Shown: in pieces, positions 43,474 through 51,745 of the stretch | Layout: each line of letters opens with the position of its first letter | Numbering within the stretch: position 1 is the stretch's first letter | NCBI GenBank assembly: GCA_023382595.1 | Contig: JAHDWB010000005.1 | Span: 62,001-126,000 of the forward strand | DNA: 64,000 nucleotides | Reading direction: 5' to 3' | Source of the DNA: Anaerolineales bacterium | GTDB taxonomy: Bacteria; Chloroflexota; Anaerolineae; Anaerolineales; Villigracilaceae | Program-made: the position numbers and the translations under genes | The notes under the pieces: model-generated | Database searches by the model: none | Seen by the model: only the letters and a program-made list of their open reading frames with translations | What the model was told of the DNA's origin: nothing

Positions 43474-43507
43474 AGACCTGACAGGTTTCTTAAAACCTGT
43501 CAGGTCT
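43474..43507. repeat. Perfect hairpin, likely dispersed palindrome or terminator
   Basis: Arms of 15 nt (AGACCTGACAGGTTT and AAACCTGTCAGGTCT) with a 4-nt loop CTTA. It lies between the convergent thioesterase and psuG genes and could end both transcripts, though T-runs are short. Similar CCTGACAGG palindromes are seen dispersed in Chloroflexota genomes. Confidence 0.6.
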
Positions 43508-43516
43508 GTGTGTTTA

Positions 43517-44443
43517 TTACAACGCCCACTCCCGTTTGCGCCCGCTCATTTCCCTGGCGATCTCCGCCGCCAGCCGCGCGTTGTTCAACAGCAGGGCAAG
43601 GTTGGCGTTCAATGACTTGCCCTGCGTTAACTCGCTGATGCGCCCAAGCAGGAAGGGAGTCAACGCCTGCCCGTGGATGCCGCCCGCGATCGCTTCAGCG
43701 GAGGCTTTGGCGATGATCGGTTCCATCTCGGACTTTGAAATTGCCTGCGTTTCTGGAATGGGATTCGTCACGAGGATGCCGCTCTTCATGCCGAGGTTCC
43801 AGTGCGCCCTGGCGAAGTCCGCGATCTCTTTGGGCGAATCAAGCCGCGCGCTCACGCCCAGTCCGCTTTCGCGGGAGTAAAAGGCGGGGAATTCGTCGGT
43901 CCCGTAGCCGACCACCGGCACGCCCAGCGTTTCGAGATATTCGAGCGTGGCGGGCAGGTCAAGGATCGCTTTCGCGCCCGCGCACACCACCACGGTGGGG
44001 ATCTCTGCCAGCGAACGCAGGTCGGTGGAGATGTCGAACGCGGATTCCTTGTGCACGCCGCCGATCCCGCCGGTGGCGAAGACCTTGATGCCCGCCATGT
44101 TCGCCGCGAACATCGTGCCTGCCACGGTCGTGCCGCCGTCCGCTTGTTTGACGATGGCGGTCGCGAAATCGCGGTGGCTGACCTTCAGCGTGGAGTCTGC
44201 TTCAGAAAGCCGCACCAGTTCCGCGTCGGAGAGTCCGATGCGGATGGTTCCATCCAGCAGGGCGATGGTGGCGGGGATCGCGCCATGCTCGCGCACTTGT
44301 GTTTCCATGTCCCGCGCCAGTGCCAGGTTTTGCGGGTGCGGAAGTCCGTGCGTGATGACGGTCGATTCGAGTGCGACGATCGGCGCGCCCATATCGAGCG
44401 CGCGGGTGATCTCGGGCGTGAGTTGGAAGTTGGGATGTTTCAT
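43517..44443 (-). CDS. psuG: Pseudouridine-5'-phosphate glycosidase
   Basis: The 308-residue product is a full-length PsuG: VALESTVITHGLPHPQN, the HRDFATAIV and GGTTVAGTM stretches, FATGGIGGVHK, and VVGYGTDEFPAFYSRESG. It splits pseudouridine 5'-phosphate into uracil and ribose 5-phosphate. The usual kinase partner PsuK is not adjacent. The ATG overlaps the stop of the SPFH gene upstream by 4 bp, so it is translationally coupled to that operon, an unexpected link. Confidence 0.92.
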   Translation of the reverse strand: MKHPNFQLTPEITRALDMGAPIVALESTVITHGLPHPQNLALARDMETQVREHGAIPATIALLDGTIRIGLSDAELVRLSEADSTLKVSHRDFATAIVKQADGGTTVAGTMFAANMAGIKVFATGGIGGVHKESAFDISTDLRSLAEIPTVVVCAGAKAILDLPATLEYLETLGVPVVGYGTDEFPAFYSRESGLGVSARLDSPKEIADFARAHWNLGMKSGILVTNPIPETQAISKSEMEPIIAKASAEAIAGGIHGQALTPFLLGRISELTQGKSLNANLALLLNNARLAAEIAREMSGRKREWAL

Positions 44444-46041
44444 TGGCTGTTGTAGGGGACGTGCACGGCGATGTCGCGCAGCGCCTTGTCGATCCTTGCG
44501 ATCTCTGCCTGTATGTCGAGTTCGGAGTCGGGTTTTTCCTTTTGGATCAGGTCGCGGGCGGCGATCAATTCCCTGCGGAACGCGCTCAGCAGGTCGCAGG
44601 CGGTCTCGAGCGGCGGTCGTTTGTTGGCGCTTTCCGGGTTGACGAGTTTGTCAAGATACGCCCCGATGTTGAAGTTGGGGTTGTTGTCGAAGAGCGTTTT
44701 GAGTTCCCTGGCTTTCTGTAGTTCCTTTTCGGTGAACTTGAAGGGCGTTGAGTTCTTCTCGAAATTGGCGATCACGACCTGGTTGATCAGCCCGAGCAGT
44801 TCATCGTCCTGGTATTTTTTGGTCATGCGTTCGATGTTCTTTTGCCGCTTGGTGTTTTCGCGCAGCAGGCTCCAACCCGCCTTCAATTTGTCATTGACGA
44901 TCTCGGATGCCACCTGCCAGGTCCCGATGTCGATCCATTCGATGGTGATGCCGAGTTCGGACGCTTTTTTCTGGAAATCCGCATTCTCGATGAACTTTTT
45001 GGTGAGGTTCGGGCGCGACTCGACGTTCCGCGTGCGGGATTCGCCGACCTTGTGCGCCGCGGTCTGCGCGCCGGTCATTTCCACGCGCATCTGCTCGACC
45101 GTCTTCTCGTTGTCGTTGATCAGTTCCAATTCCTTCTGCCCGATGCTGGCGAGCAGGTCGCTCAGGTCGTGCGAGCAGATCAGCTTTTCGAGTTCGGTCG
45201 CCACCAGCGGGATCACGGTCGTATCCCAGGGGAAGGTCACGCCGGGGATGTTGGGCGGCGGGGTGACGGTGATCTGTTGGTAGACCAGGTCGTACAACGC
45301 CTTTTTGTCGAAGGGATAGGGGTCGTTCTCCTGTTTTGCGCCGCGCCCCCTGTACGGACGCTTGATGCTGAACATCAGTTTGATGTCCAGCGCCTCGATC
45401 GGGATGCCGTCCCTGGTGCGCGCTTTGACGGAGAGACCGCTGACGAACTGGTCGCGCAGGTTGATGACGGCATATTCGCGTTTGCCGACCTCGTCATGTT
45501 TGCCGATCTCGCGGATGCGCTCGAACCTGCCGAGGTTCCACGGCTCGCCGCGCGCATAAATGACCTCGGGTTCGCCGTCCAGTTTTTCGAGCAATGCCGC
45601 GCTGCCGAGGTTGACCTGGATCTGCCCCGGTCCGCCGACAAGGATGATGGGCGAGCGTTCGTCATCTGCGGAGATCCTGCCTTCGTTGATGGTGATGTAC
45701 TCGTGCCCATACCCGAAAGCGACCTCCTCGATGAAATCCGCGGCAAGGGCTTCGTTCTCCAGTTCGAAGATGTCGTCGAGATAATGGGCGGCGTGTTGTC
45801 TCGCCACGTCGTAAACGACCCACAGCAGGGGCAGGTACTTGAGGAAGCTCAACACGACCACCACCAGCCGGTGCATCGACTCGGTCAGCGTGAAAATGTG
45901 CAGGATGGTGGTGAATCCGCCCAGCGTGAACCAGACCACGGCGGCTAGCAGGAAGCGCCAGCGGTTCCGGACGTTTACGCTCTCCTCGCTTAATCCGAAG
46001 ACGTGCGCTGCAATGGTGTCGCGCTGTCTGGCTGCCCTCAT
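44440..46041 (-). CDS. SPFH/band-7-like membrane protein (fourth of operon)
   Basis: The 533-residue product has two N-terminal membrane helices (about 29-53 and 59-79), an SPFH-like beta domain (about 110-235) with ILVGGPGQIQV and the motif TRDGIPIE (209-216), and a long helical C-terminal part with coiled-coil stretches (about 310-530). SPFH proteins form ring- or cage-like membrane assemblies and often bind proteases. It overlaps the genes on both sides by 4 bp (ATGA). The start at 46041 is set by this overlap. Confidence 0.7.
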   Translation of the reverse strand: MRAARQRDTIAAHVFGLSEESVNVRNRWRFLLAAVVWFTLGGFTTILHIFTLTESMHRLVVVVLSFLKYLPLLWVVYDVARQHAAHYLDDIFELENEALAADFIEEVAFGYGHEYITINEGRISADDERSPIILVGGPGQIQVNLGSAALLEKLDGEPEVIYARGEPWNLGRFERIREIGKHDEVGKREYAVINLRDQFVSGLSVKARTRDGIPIEALDIKLMFSIKRPYRGRGAKQENDPYPFDKKALYDLVYQQITVTPPPNIPGVTFPWDTTVIPLVATELEKLICSHDLSDLLASIGQKELELINDNEKTVEQMRVEMTGAQTAAHKVGESRTRNVESRPNLTKKFIENADFQKKASELGITIEWIDIGTWQVASEIVNDKLKAGWSLLRENTKRQKNIERMTKKYQDDELLGLINQVVIANFEKNSTPFKFTEKELQKARELKTLFDNNPNFNIGAYLDKLVNPESANKRPPLETACDLLSAFRRELIAARDLIQKEKPDSELDIQAEIARIDKALRDIAVHVPYNSQ

Positions 46042-47462
46042 GGGTTGTCCTGTCCCTTTTGGTTGTCGAAGATGAACTTGTTGACCAGCAGCCATTTCCA
46101 GATCTCGTCCAGTTTTCTGAGTTCGGTATCCACTTCGCGGTTGGCGGTGTTCTCGCTCAGGATGGACTCGCGCAGCGGCTGGATCAGGTCCTGCAGCAGG
46201 GCGTAGGGATCGGGGTCGGAAGCGATCGGGTTGTCGAATTTTTTCGTGACGATGCGGGTGAAGCGTTTGACCGCCTCGTTGCGGGCGTTGGTCTTGAGCA
46301 GCGCTTCCTGTTCGTTCAGCAGGGTTTCGTCCTTTTTGGCGATCTTCATCCATTCCGCGTTCCATTGGCTGCTGAGCAGGTCTTCATTGGCGGGGTCGAG
46401 GTGGATGTCATGAATGCGCACGTCGAGGATCTCCAGTCCGCGCGCCTGCAGTTGTTTGTATTCGGCGCTGTAAATGCGCTCCATCGTCCTTGCGCCGGTG
46501 TCGTCCAAGCCTTCCAGATACTCTTCTTTGACCCGTTTGTTGATCATCTCCTCGATGACCTGCAAGCCGTTGAGTCCGTTATGGTTGGCGAACAGGTCTT
46601 CGAGTTTGAACTTGCGGATGTATTCGCGCCAGATGTTCACCACCAGGTGTTCGGGAAACTTGTCCCATTCCATGCGGGACCTTCCGCCTTCGGAGGAACC
46701 CAACTGGACGACTTCACGCGTCACTGCATTGCGGACGGCTTGTTCGTCGTAGCCGTAATGCGAGGTGACGCCGCTCTCGGTCGGCGTTTGTTTGTCGGGG
46801 CGTTTGAGGCGGAATTTGACGCTGATGGTGGGGGAGACCTCGACGCCGTCGCGCGTCAACCCGGATGTCTGCTGGAGGGCAGCCGGCAGCATCTTTTGTT
46901 TTTTGGAGTTGGTCTGGGTGGTCAGGTTTTCGCCCGCCCGCGGACCGATGAACTGCCATTGGATGCGCAGATCCACGCTGTCCGCCACGAACTCGCTGAA
47001 GCCCTTGCCGTTGACATCGTACATTTTTGTGAACTTGATGCCGGGTCCGACCGTATCCTTGAATTCGATGTCGGTGCGGAGGACTGCCGCGCTGGCGGTA
47101 TCCAGCAGGACAACGCCCGGTCCGACCTTCCCGCGTTCCCCCTCATGCTCGATCACGCGTCCGTTCTTGATGAAGATGGCGGGTCCGCGATTGCCGGATG
47201 AAAAGTTCCGCACGCGGGTGTAGATCTCCTGCCGGTGCTTCGGGTTTTGGATCGGGAGAACGAATTGCGAAAAGAAGTAAATTAAACGGTCGAGCAGGAA
47301 GAGTGCGATCGCAATGTCGATGCCGAGTATGAACAGGCTGACAAGCGGGTTGAATGGAATATCCAGCCACCATACAACACCGTGCCACAGGGCGGACATG
47401 AAAATAATGATGCCCGGCGCTGTTTTCAGAAGTGCGCCAATTCCGCTAAAGAGGTTCCTCAT
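46038..47462 (-). CDS. SPFH/band-7-like membrane protein (third of operon)
   Basis: The 474-residue product has two membrane helices (about 14-34 and 40-66), a beta region with GPAIFIKNGRVIEHEGERG and VGPGIKF, the motif TRDGVEVS (203-210) followed by TISVKFRLK, and a helical tail with SAEYKQLQARGLEILDVRI, a strand-helix pattern typical of the end of SPFH domains. It follows the S24 protein gene after 39 nt and has no strong Shine-Dalgarno. Confidence 0.7.
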   Translation of the reverse strand: MRNLFSGIGALLKTAPGIIIFMSALWHGVVWWLDIPFNPLVSLFILGIDIAIALFLLDRLIYFFSQFVLPIQNPKHRQEIYTRVRNFSSGNRGPAIFIKNGRVIEHEGERGKVGPGVVLLDTASAAVLRTDIEFKDTVGPGIKFTKMYDVNGKGFSEFVADSVDLRIQWQFIGPRAGENLTTQTNSKKQKMLPAALQQTSGLTRDGVEVSPTISVKFRLKRPDKQTPTESGVTSHYGYDEQAVRNAVTREVVQLGSSEGGRSRMEWDKFPEHLVVNIWREYIRKFKLEDLFANHNGLNGLQVIEEMINKRVKEEYLEGLDDTGARTMERIYSAEYKQLQARGLEILDVRIHDIHLDPANEDLLSSQWNAEWMKIAKKDETLLNEQEALLKTNARNEAVKRFTRIVTKKFDNPIASDPDPYALLQDLIQPLRESILSENTANREVDTELRKLDEIWKWLLVNKFIFDNQKGQDNP

Positions 47463-47501
47463 TATGAGGTGATTTTAAAGCAGAATCAGTTAATCCGCCA
47501 A

Positions 47502-48761
47502 TCAGGATTGGGAAATAGGCTTTGCCACCGCGTAGACGATGCCGTGGATATGGACGTTCTTGTCCATGATGATCGCTTCATATTCCGGACCTGTTTCATG
47601 AGTCTCTGAAACAAGCACTCCCTTTGCTCCCCGGAAACGTTTGACAACCGCGCGCCATTGGTTCTTTTCTTTGTGAAAGATAAATGCAACGACCACATCG
47701 TTTTCATCTGGGGAAGGGTGTTTTTTTACGAGGACGTAATCGCCGTCTTCGATGGAGGCATGCCCCCGCATGTTGTTCATGCTGTGCCCTTCGACTTTCA
47801 TCCAACCCCATTCATCGCCCTTTGCCGGGTTGATCTGGGCGCCGGGGCGAAGCGAGTGTAACTCGAACTTTTTCCCATCCATGTGGACATGTTTTACTTC
47901 CACAAAATGATTCTTCAGCCCGTCCAGTTCCGGTGCGCCCGACTTTCCCGCGCGCACCTTTTGCTTGTAAATGGGTTGGGCTGGGATGATCATATACCCT
48001 TCGGCATCGGTGCGGGTTTCGTTCTCGAGCGGTTCATCGTCACTGTTGGGGCGCTTCTCAGCAGGGAGTTGGATGTTCACCTTGTTGACCGGGTAATTCT
48101 CGTTCGAGATATTGACCGGCATGTTCACGTTGTTGACCGGGCGGTTCTCGTTCGAGATGCGGATGGGAATGTTTAAGGCGACCGACGTTCCCTCTTCATC
48201 GTCCGCGGGCGGGTCCTGAATTGGGAAGTTGTTTTCCCGATGGGCGGGATCAGGCTGAACGGTCCGGAAAAGAGGCTCGTTGCTCCAATGCTCCAGCACT
48301 TCGTTGATCTCCAGCCGTATTTCGTTCCGCATGCGCAGTTCATGGTCCAGTTCAGGAGAATTGATATGCGTCCTGATCTCGAGCAGATGCAGCGCCTGTT
48401 GTAGTTCGCGCCGCGCCCGCGCAAAGTCGAGCAGTCCGGCAAGGCACAGACCAAGCAGCCAGTTCGCCAATGCCTTGTTGACGGCTGAATCCCATATGCC
48501 GACCAGCGCCGTTCGGATTTTTTGAGCCGCAGCCATGTATTCGTCCCGCTCGTAATACAGGCACGCCAGAAAGAAGTTGTACATGCCGACTAGGTCGTGA
48601 TTCCCAAGGTCCGACGTGGCAATCACGTCGTCAAGCTGTTCGATCATGCGCTGCAGACCGTCGGGCTCGGTGGAATCCAGAAGCGCGACGGCGTTGCGGA
48701 TGCGGTGGGTTTCACCCGCGCAGATCGCGAACATCAGGATTTGGTTGATCTCAGGCTTCAT
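47502..48761 (-). CDS. Helical-repeat protein with C-terminal S24 (LexA-like) peptidase domain
   Basis: The 419-residue product has an all-helical, TPR-like N-terminus (1-160), a linker with a 16-residue tandem repeat (about 197-232), and a C-terminal S24 domain. The catalytic Ser327 lies in KVEGHSMNNM and the general-base Lys374 in RAVVKRF, with DGDYVLVKK between. Such domains self-cleave in LexA and UmuD, but there is no DNA-binding domain and no obvious Ala-Gly or Cys-Gly cleavage site was identified. The ATG overlaps the upstream stop by 4 bp. It is the only soluble protein among the SPFH genes. Confidence 0.8.
   Translation of the reverse strand: MKPEINQILMFAICAGETHRIRNAVALLDSTEPDGLQRMIEQLDDVIATSDLGNHDLVGMYNFFLACLYYERDEYMAAAQKIRTALVGIWDSAVNKALANWLLGLCLAGLLDFARARRELQQALHLLEIRTHINSPELDHELRMRNEIRLEINEVLEHWSNEPLFRTVQPDPAHRENNFPIQDPPADDEEGTSVALNIPIRISNENRPVNNVNMPVNISNENYPVNKVNIQLPAEKRPNSDDEPLENETRTDAEGYMIIPAQPIYKQKVRAGKSGAPELDGLKNHFVEVKHVHMDGKKFELHSLRPGAQINPAKGDEWGWMKVEGHSMNNMRGHASIEDGDYVLVKKHPSPDENDVVVAFIFHKEKNQWRAVVKRFRGAKGVLVSETHETGPEYEAIIMDKNVHIHGIVYAVAKPISQS
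48073..48168 (-). repeat. 48-bp tandem duplication inside the S24 protein gene
   Basis: Two copies with period 48 bp encode a repeated ISNENxPVNxVNxPV motif in the linker before the S24 domain. Confidence 0.75.
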
Positions 48762-50092
48762 TCTTCGTTACCGGGCAGGTGCAGGGGGAATTTGATCGTC
48801 TCCTGCAATTTCTCCAGAATTTCAAGCGCTTCCTTCCCGAGGTTCGCGCGCACGGCGGGGTCGCTAATGCCCTGATCCAAAAAGCCCGAAATGAACAACA
48901 TCATGTGCTCTGGGAATCTCGACGCATCGTCGCGGTTCAGCCGGTGCGCGATGGTCAGGATCAGGTTACGCTGCATTTCGGCGCGGGCTCGTTCCCGCAT
49001 CCGGATTTCGTGCGCCTTCACCTCCCCCTGCGTCACCGTGACCGTACTTTCGTATGCCGCTTCGAATGTCTTTTTGCGGAGTTCATCGACCTTGCGCGGG
49101 ACCTTTACGCTCAATATCTGAAGGTTCGAAAGCGAAACGCCGTATTCCCGGGATTTTTGGTTTATCTCATTGACCAGGTCGGTGATATTTCCATTTGAAA
49201 GCAGAGTCGCATCATGGCTGTCGCGCAGGAAAAGCTGGTCGAGGTAATGTCGTGAAATAAAACCGCCCAGGATCCCCTGCGTTTGTCCAGTCGCCGATTT
49301 GATCCAATCGTTCGCATCCCTGCCGTTCTTGTAGGTGTGCTCGACCGCTTTCTTGATGGATTCCGGATCGAATGGGATCAGGATATTCTCGTCAAGTTCG
49401 TTGCGCTCCCTGCCGAGAAAATACTCGCCTCGCGCCTGGACCTCGATCTTGATCCCGTCCATTGTCCATGCTTCAACGCTGAATTCTTCCGTCTTGGTAC
49501 CAACGTCGATGACAGCCGCGATCCGTTCTTCCCAATCTAGAAACGCGCTGCCTTGTCCCACCACCCGCGAGAACCGCCCGAAGCGCTCGAGATACAACGC
49601 ATGCCCTGGCTTGATCTCCAGTTTCGCAGGTCCGCCGATGATCGTTGACCAGTGGTCCGGCGGGTTGAGCGCGCTCTTTTCCACGGTCACTTTCGGGAAA
49701 CGGATCCATTTATTGAAGGGAGGCGGCAGCCGCGGAATTCCGGCAACCCGCAGGCTTACAACACGCGAGAGATCTTCGTCACCCTGCAGGTCGTGAAAGT
49801 GCCGGATGAATTCCACAGCAGCGCGTTGAATGCAGTATCTGCCGATGCCGAACAAGAGGAGCATCCCGCAGGAATAACCCACGATCATTAACGGGAGACG
49901 CAATGGATGCCACATCATGCCTTTGTCGTATTGATCGAACGACCAGAAGACAATATACAGAACCGGGATCATCAATGCGATCACAGTCACAATGGATAAC
50001 CGGCTTTCCTTGCTGGCAGAATCATTGAACGCCTGCTGTTCGGAATAATGTTCCTGCCATTGCCTGGGGTCGGATGATGGTTTGAAAGGCAT
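48758..50092 (-). CDS. SPFH/band-7-like membrane protein (second of operon)
   Basis: The 444-residue product has two membrane helices (about 32-52 and 65-87), an SPFH-like domain (about 150-330) with IIGGPAKLEIKPGHALYLERF and TMDGIKIE (210-217), then SNLQILSVKVPRKVDEL and a charged coiled coil (QGEVKAHEIRMRERARAEMQ). ATG 50092 is preferred over GTG 50101 because GGGGAG lies 8 nt before it, although the GTG would give a 4-bp overlap with the upstream gene. This is the clearest SPFH member. Confidence 0.75.
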   Translation of the reverse strand: MPFKPSSDPRQWQEHYSEQQAFNDSASKESRLSIVTVIALMIPVLYIVFWSFDQYDKGMMWHPLRLPLMIVGYSCGMLLLFGIGRYCIQRAAVEFIRHFHDLQGDEDLSRVVSLRVAGIPRLPPPFNKWIRFPKVTVEKSALNPPDHWSTIIGGPAKLEIKPGHALYLERFGRFSRVVGQGSAFLDWEERIAAVIDVGTKTEEFSVEAWTMDGIKIEVQARGEYFLGRERNELDENILIPFDPESIKKAVEHTYKNGRDANDWIKSATGQTQGILGGFISRHYLDQLFLRDSHDATLLSNGNITDLVNEINQKSREYGVSLSNLQILSVKVPRKVDELRKKTFEAAYESTVTVTQGEVKAHEIRMRERARAEMQRNLILTIAHRLNRDDASRFPEHMMLFISGFLDQGISDPAVRANLGKEALEILEKLQETIKFPLHLPGNEE

Positions 50093-50097
50093 GATTG

Positions 50098-51657
50098 TCA
50101 CTCCCCGTGCGGTGCGATCAGATGAGATTTTTTGGAGGTTATTTTGCCGTCCGGCTGGCTGGTCTTTTCGTTCTCGCCGCTCTGTTCATCCACCAGTTTC
50201 TCCAACACGCTGATGAAGCGCATGGCGATCACGTAGCGCGGAAGGTTTTCATGCAATGCGCGCGCCTGTCGGAGCCCGTCCGCGATGGCGGTGAGAAGGA
50301 CGGAGTGGGCATAGGCACGCGCCTCCTGCTGGACGCGCTCCGCCTCCACTCTGCCGTCCGCGATCATCATGGCGTGTTTTCGCTCCCATTCCACGGTCCA
50401 TGCGCTGATCTGCTGCTGGGCGATCTCGTCAATTTTTGGGCTGTCCTTATCTTTAAATCCGGCTCGTGCGTTGAGCAGCCGGATCCCCATTCTTCGCAGG
50501 CGGAGATCGAGCTGGGCTCGCATCTCGGTTGCGATCTCGTCCGCTGCGCTGCCGCCTGCAAGGACGCGCGCCCGCCACAACTCCTCGATGGAGCGTTCCG
50601 AAAGCGCCTCCCGCGCGGCTTCCTCCGCCATGGCAAGCACTCGATCGTCCCAGTACATGACCGCCTCTTCGCCGTTTTCAAGAATCCGCTTGCTTCTGAA
50701 GCTCAGCGCAGCTTTTACGCGCGCCTTTGAAAATGGGAATATCCCGTCTAAATTTGTGTCAGGTTCCCTGCCTTGAATGATGTTGGCGCGTAAATGGGTA
50801 TGATATTGTTCCCGTGTCCAGGTCTCGTTGTCGATGCAGAAGGAAACCGACACATCCGCCTCGAAGGGAATGCCCTCCCGCGATATGGCTTTTATCGTTG
50901 ATTTTTTGTTTTGCACTCTCAGGTCTATCAATTCGAAAGGCTGTTCGCTTTTGTTAAAGAAGAACAGCCCGGGTCCGCGGACATCGAACGTTGCGCCGCT
51001 CAAAATCCCCGCTGCCTGATGGGGATATGTCCAGCCGATGCCCTGGAGAAACTTGAACGTTTGTGTGCTGTCGATGCGCTTGTCTGGTTCTTTTGTCGAA
51101 CTGATGGGGGCGGGAGATTTCCAAAAGGATTGTTGATGTCCCCACAGATAGGCAAGGAAGGCGGCGAATCTGTAGAATTTCTCCTGCGGGTTTGCAGGGT
51201 CGGATGCGGGAAGGATGGCAAGCGCAATATAATAGACTGCGAACAGGAGCGCTGTGAGAATGGGAAGCGAAATTGCAATTATTCCGATCCACTTGTTGAA
51301 CAGCCATCCAGCAAGAAGGATGGCATAAACGGTCAGGAATGAAAAGATGCCGCGTCCTTCGGCGTTTTTCTTTCTTGCGAAGTAGATGCTTCCAATTGCA
51401 AGGATGAAGCCCCACCGAATCCATTGGTCGAGATTAAGGATGCGGCTAAAAAAAACATCAAGCCAATTCGGCAGCCACAAAAACAAAAAGGAGACGACCA
51501 ATACCAGCAGCGCATAGATCGTTACAGGAACGATGTTCCGGGGAAAACCGTGTTCTTTGGATGATTTGAAATAATAGACTCCAATCAAGTAGAACGATGC
51601 CAGAATGAAAAGAACTGTCATAATCCCGCCAATAATCATGTTTCGGTCGTCTGTCAT
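50098..51657 (-). CDS. SPFH/band-7-like membrane protein (first of operon)
   Basis: The 519-residue product has five membrane helices (about 8-29, 43-64, 80-94, 103-122, 124-149), an SPFH-like domain (about 215-420) with GILSGATFDVRGPGLFFF and SREGIPFE (259-266), and a coiled coil (DGRVEAERVQQEARAYAHS). ATG 51657 is chosen because the promoter lies at 51705-51734; an ATG at 51747 is upstream of it. GGGAG lies 11 nt before the start. Confidence 0.72.
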   Translation of the reverse strand: MTDDRNMIIGGIMTVLFILASFYLIGVYYFKSSKEHGFPRNIVPVTIYALLVLVVSFLFLWLPNWLDVFFSRILNLDQWIRWGFILAIGSIYFARKKNAEGRGIFSFLTVYAILLAGWLFNKWIGIIAISLPILTALLFAVYYIALAILPASDPANPQEKFYRFAAFLAYLWGHQQSFWKSPAPISSTKEPDKRIDSTQTFKFLQGIGWTYPHQAAGILSGATFDVRGPGLFFFNKSEQPFELIDLRVQNKKSTIKAISREGIPFEADVSVSFCIDNETWTREQYHTHLRANIIQGREPDTNLDGIFPFSKARVKAALSFRSKRILENGEEAVMYWDDRVLAMAEEAAREALSERSIEELWRARVLAGGSAADEIATEMRAQLDLRLRRMGIRLLNARAGFKDKDSPKIDEIAQQQISAWTVEWERKHAMMIADGRVEAERVQQEARAYAHSVLLTAIADGLRQARALHENLPRYVIAMRFISVLEKLVDEQSGENEKTSQPDGKITSKKSHLIAPHGE

Positions 51658-51704
51658 TTTGAATATGTCTCCCGTGTGTTGCCGCCTGATAGATAGACAA
51701 AAAT

Positions 51705-51734
51705 AGTATATACTTTTCCAAAACTCCTTGTCAA
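51705..51734 (-). promoter_or_regulatory. Promoter of the SPFH operon, overlapping divergent PHP gene region
   Basis: On the minus strand a perfect TTGACA (51734-51729), an 18-nt spacer and TATACT (51710-51705). The -10 box lies in the palindrome AGTATATACT (51705-51714), so a second TATACT faces the divergent PHP gene. Predicted leader of about 40 nt. Confidence 0.7.
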
Positions 51735-51745
51735 GAACAAATGTC

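Noticed and set aside
47502-48761. LexA repressor
   Set aside because: The S24 domain is present but there is no winged HTH; the N-terminus is a helical repeat and the operon is of membrane proteins.
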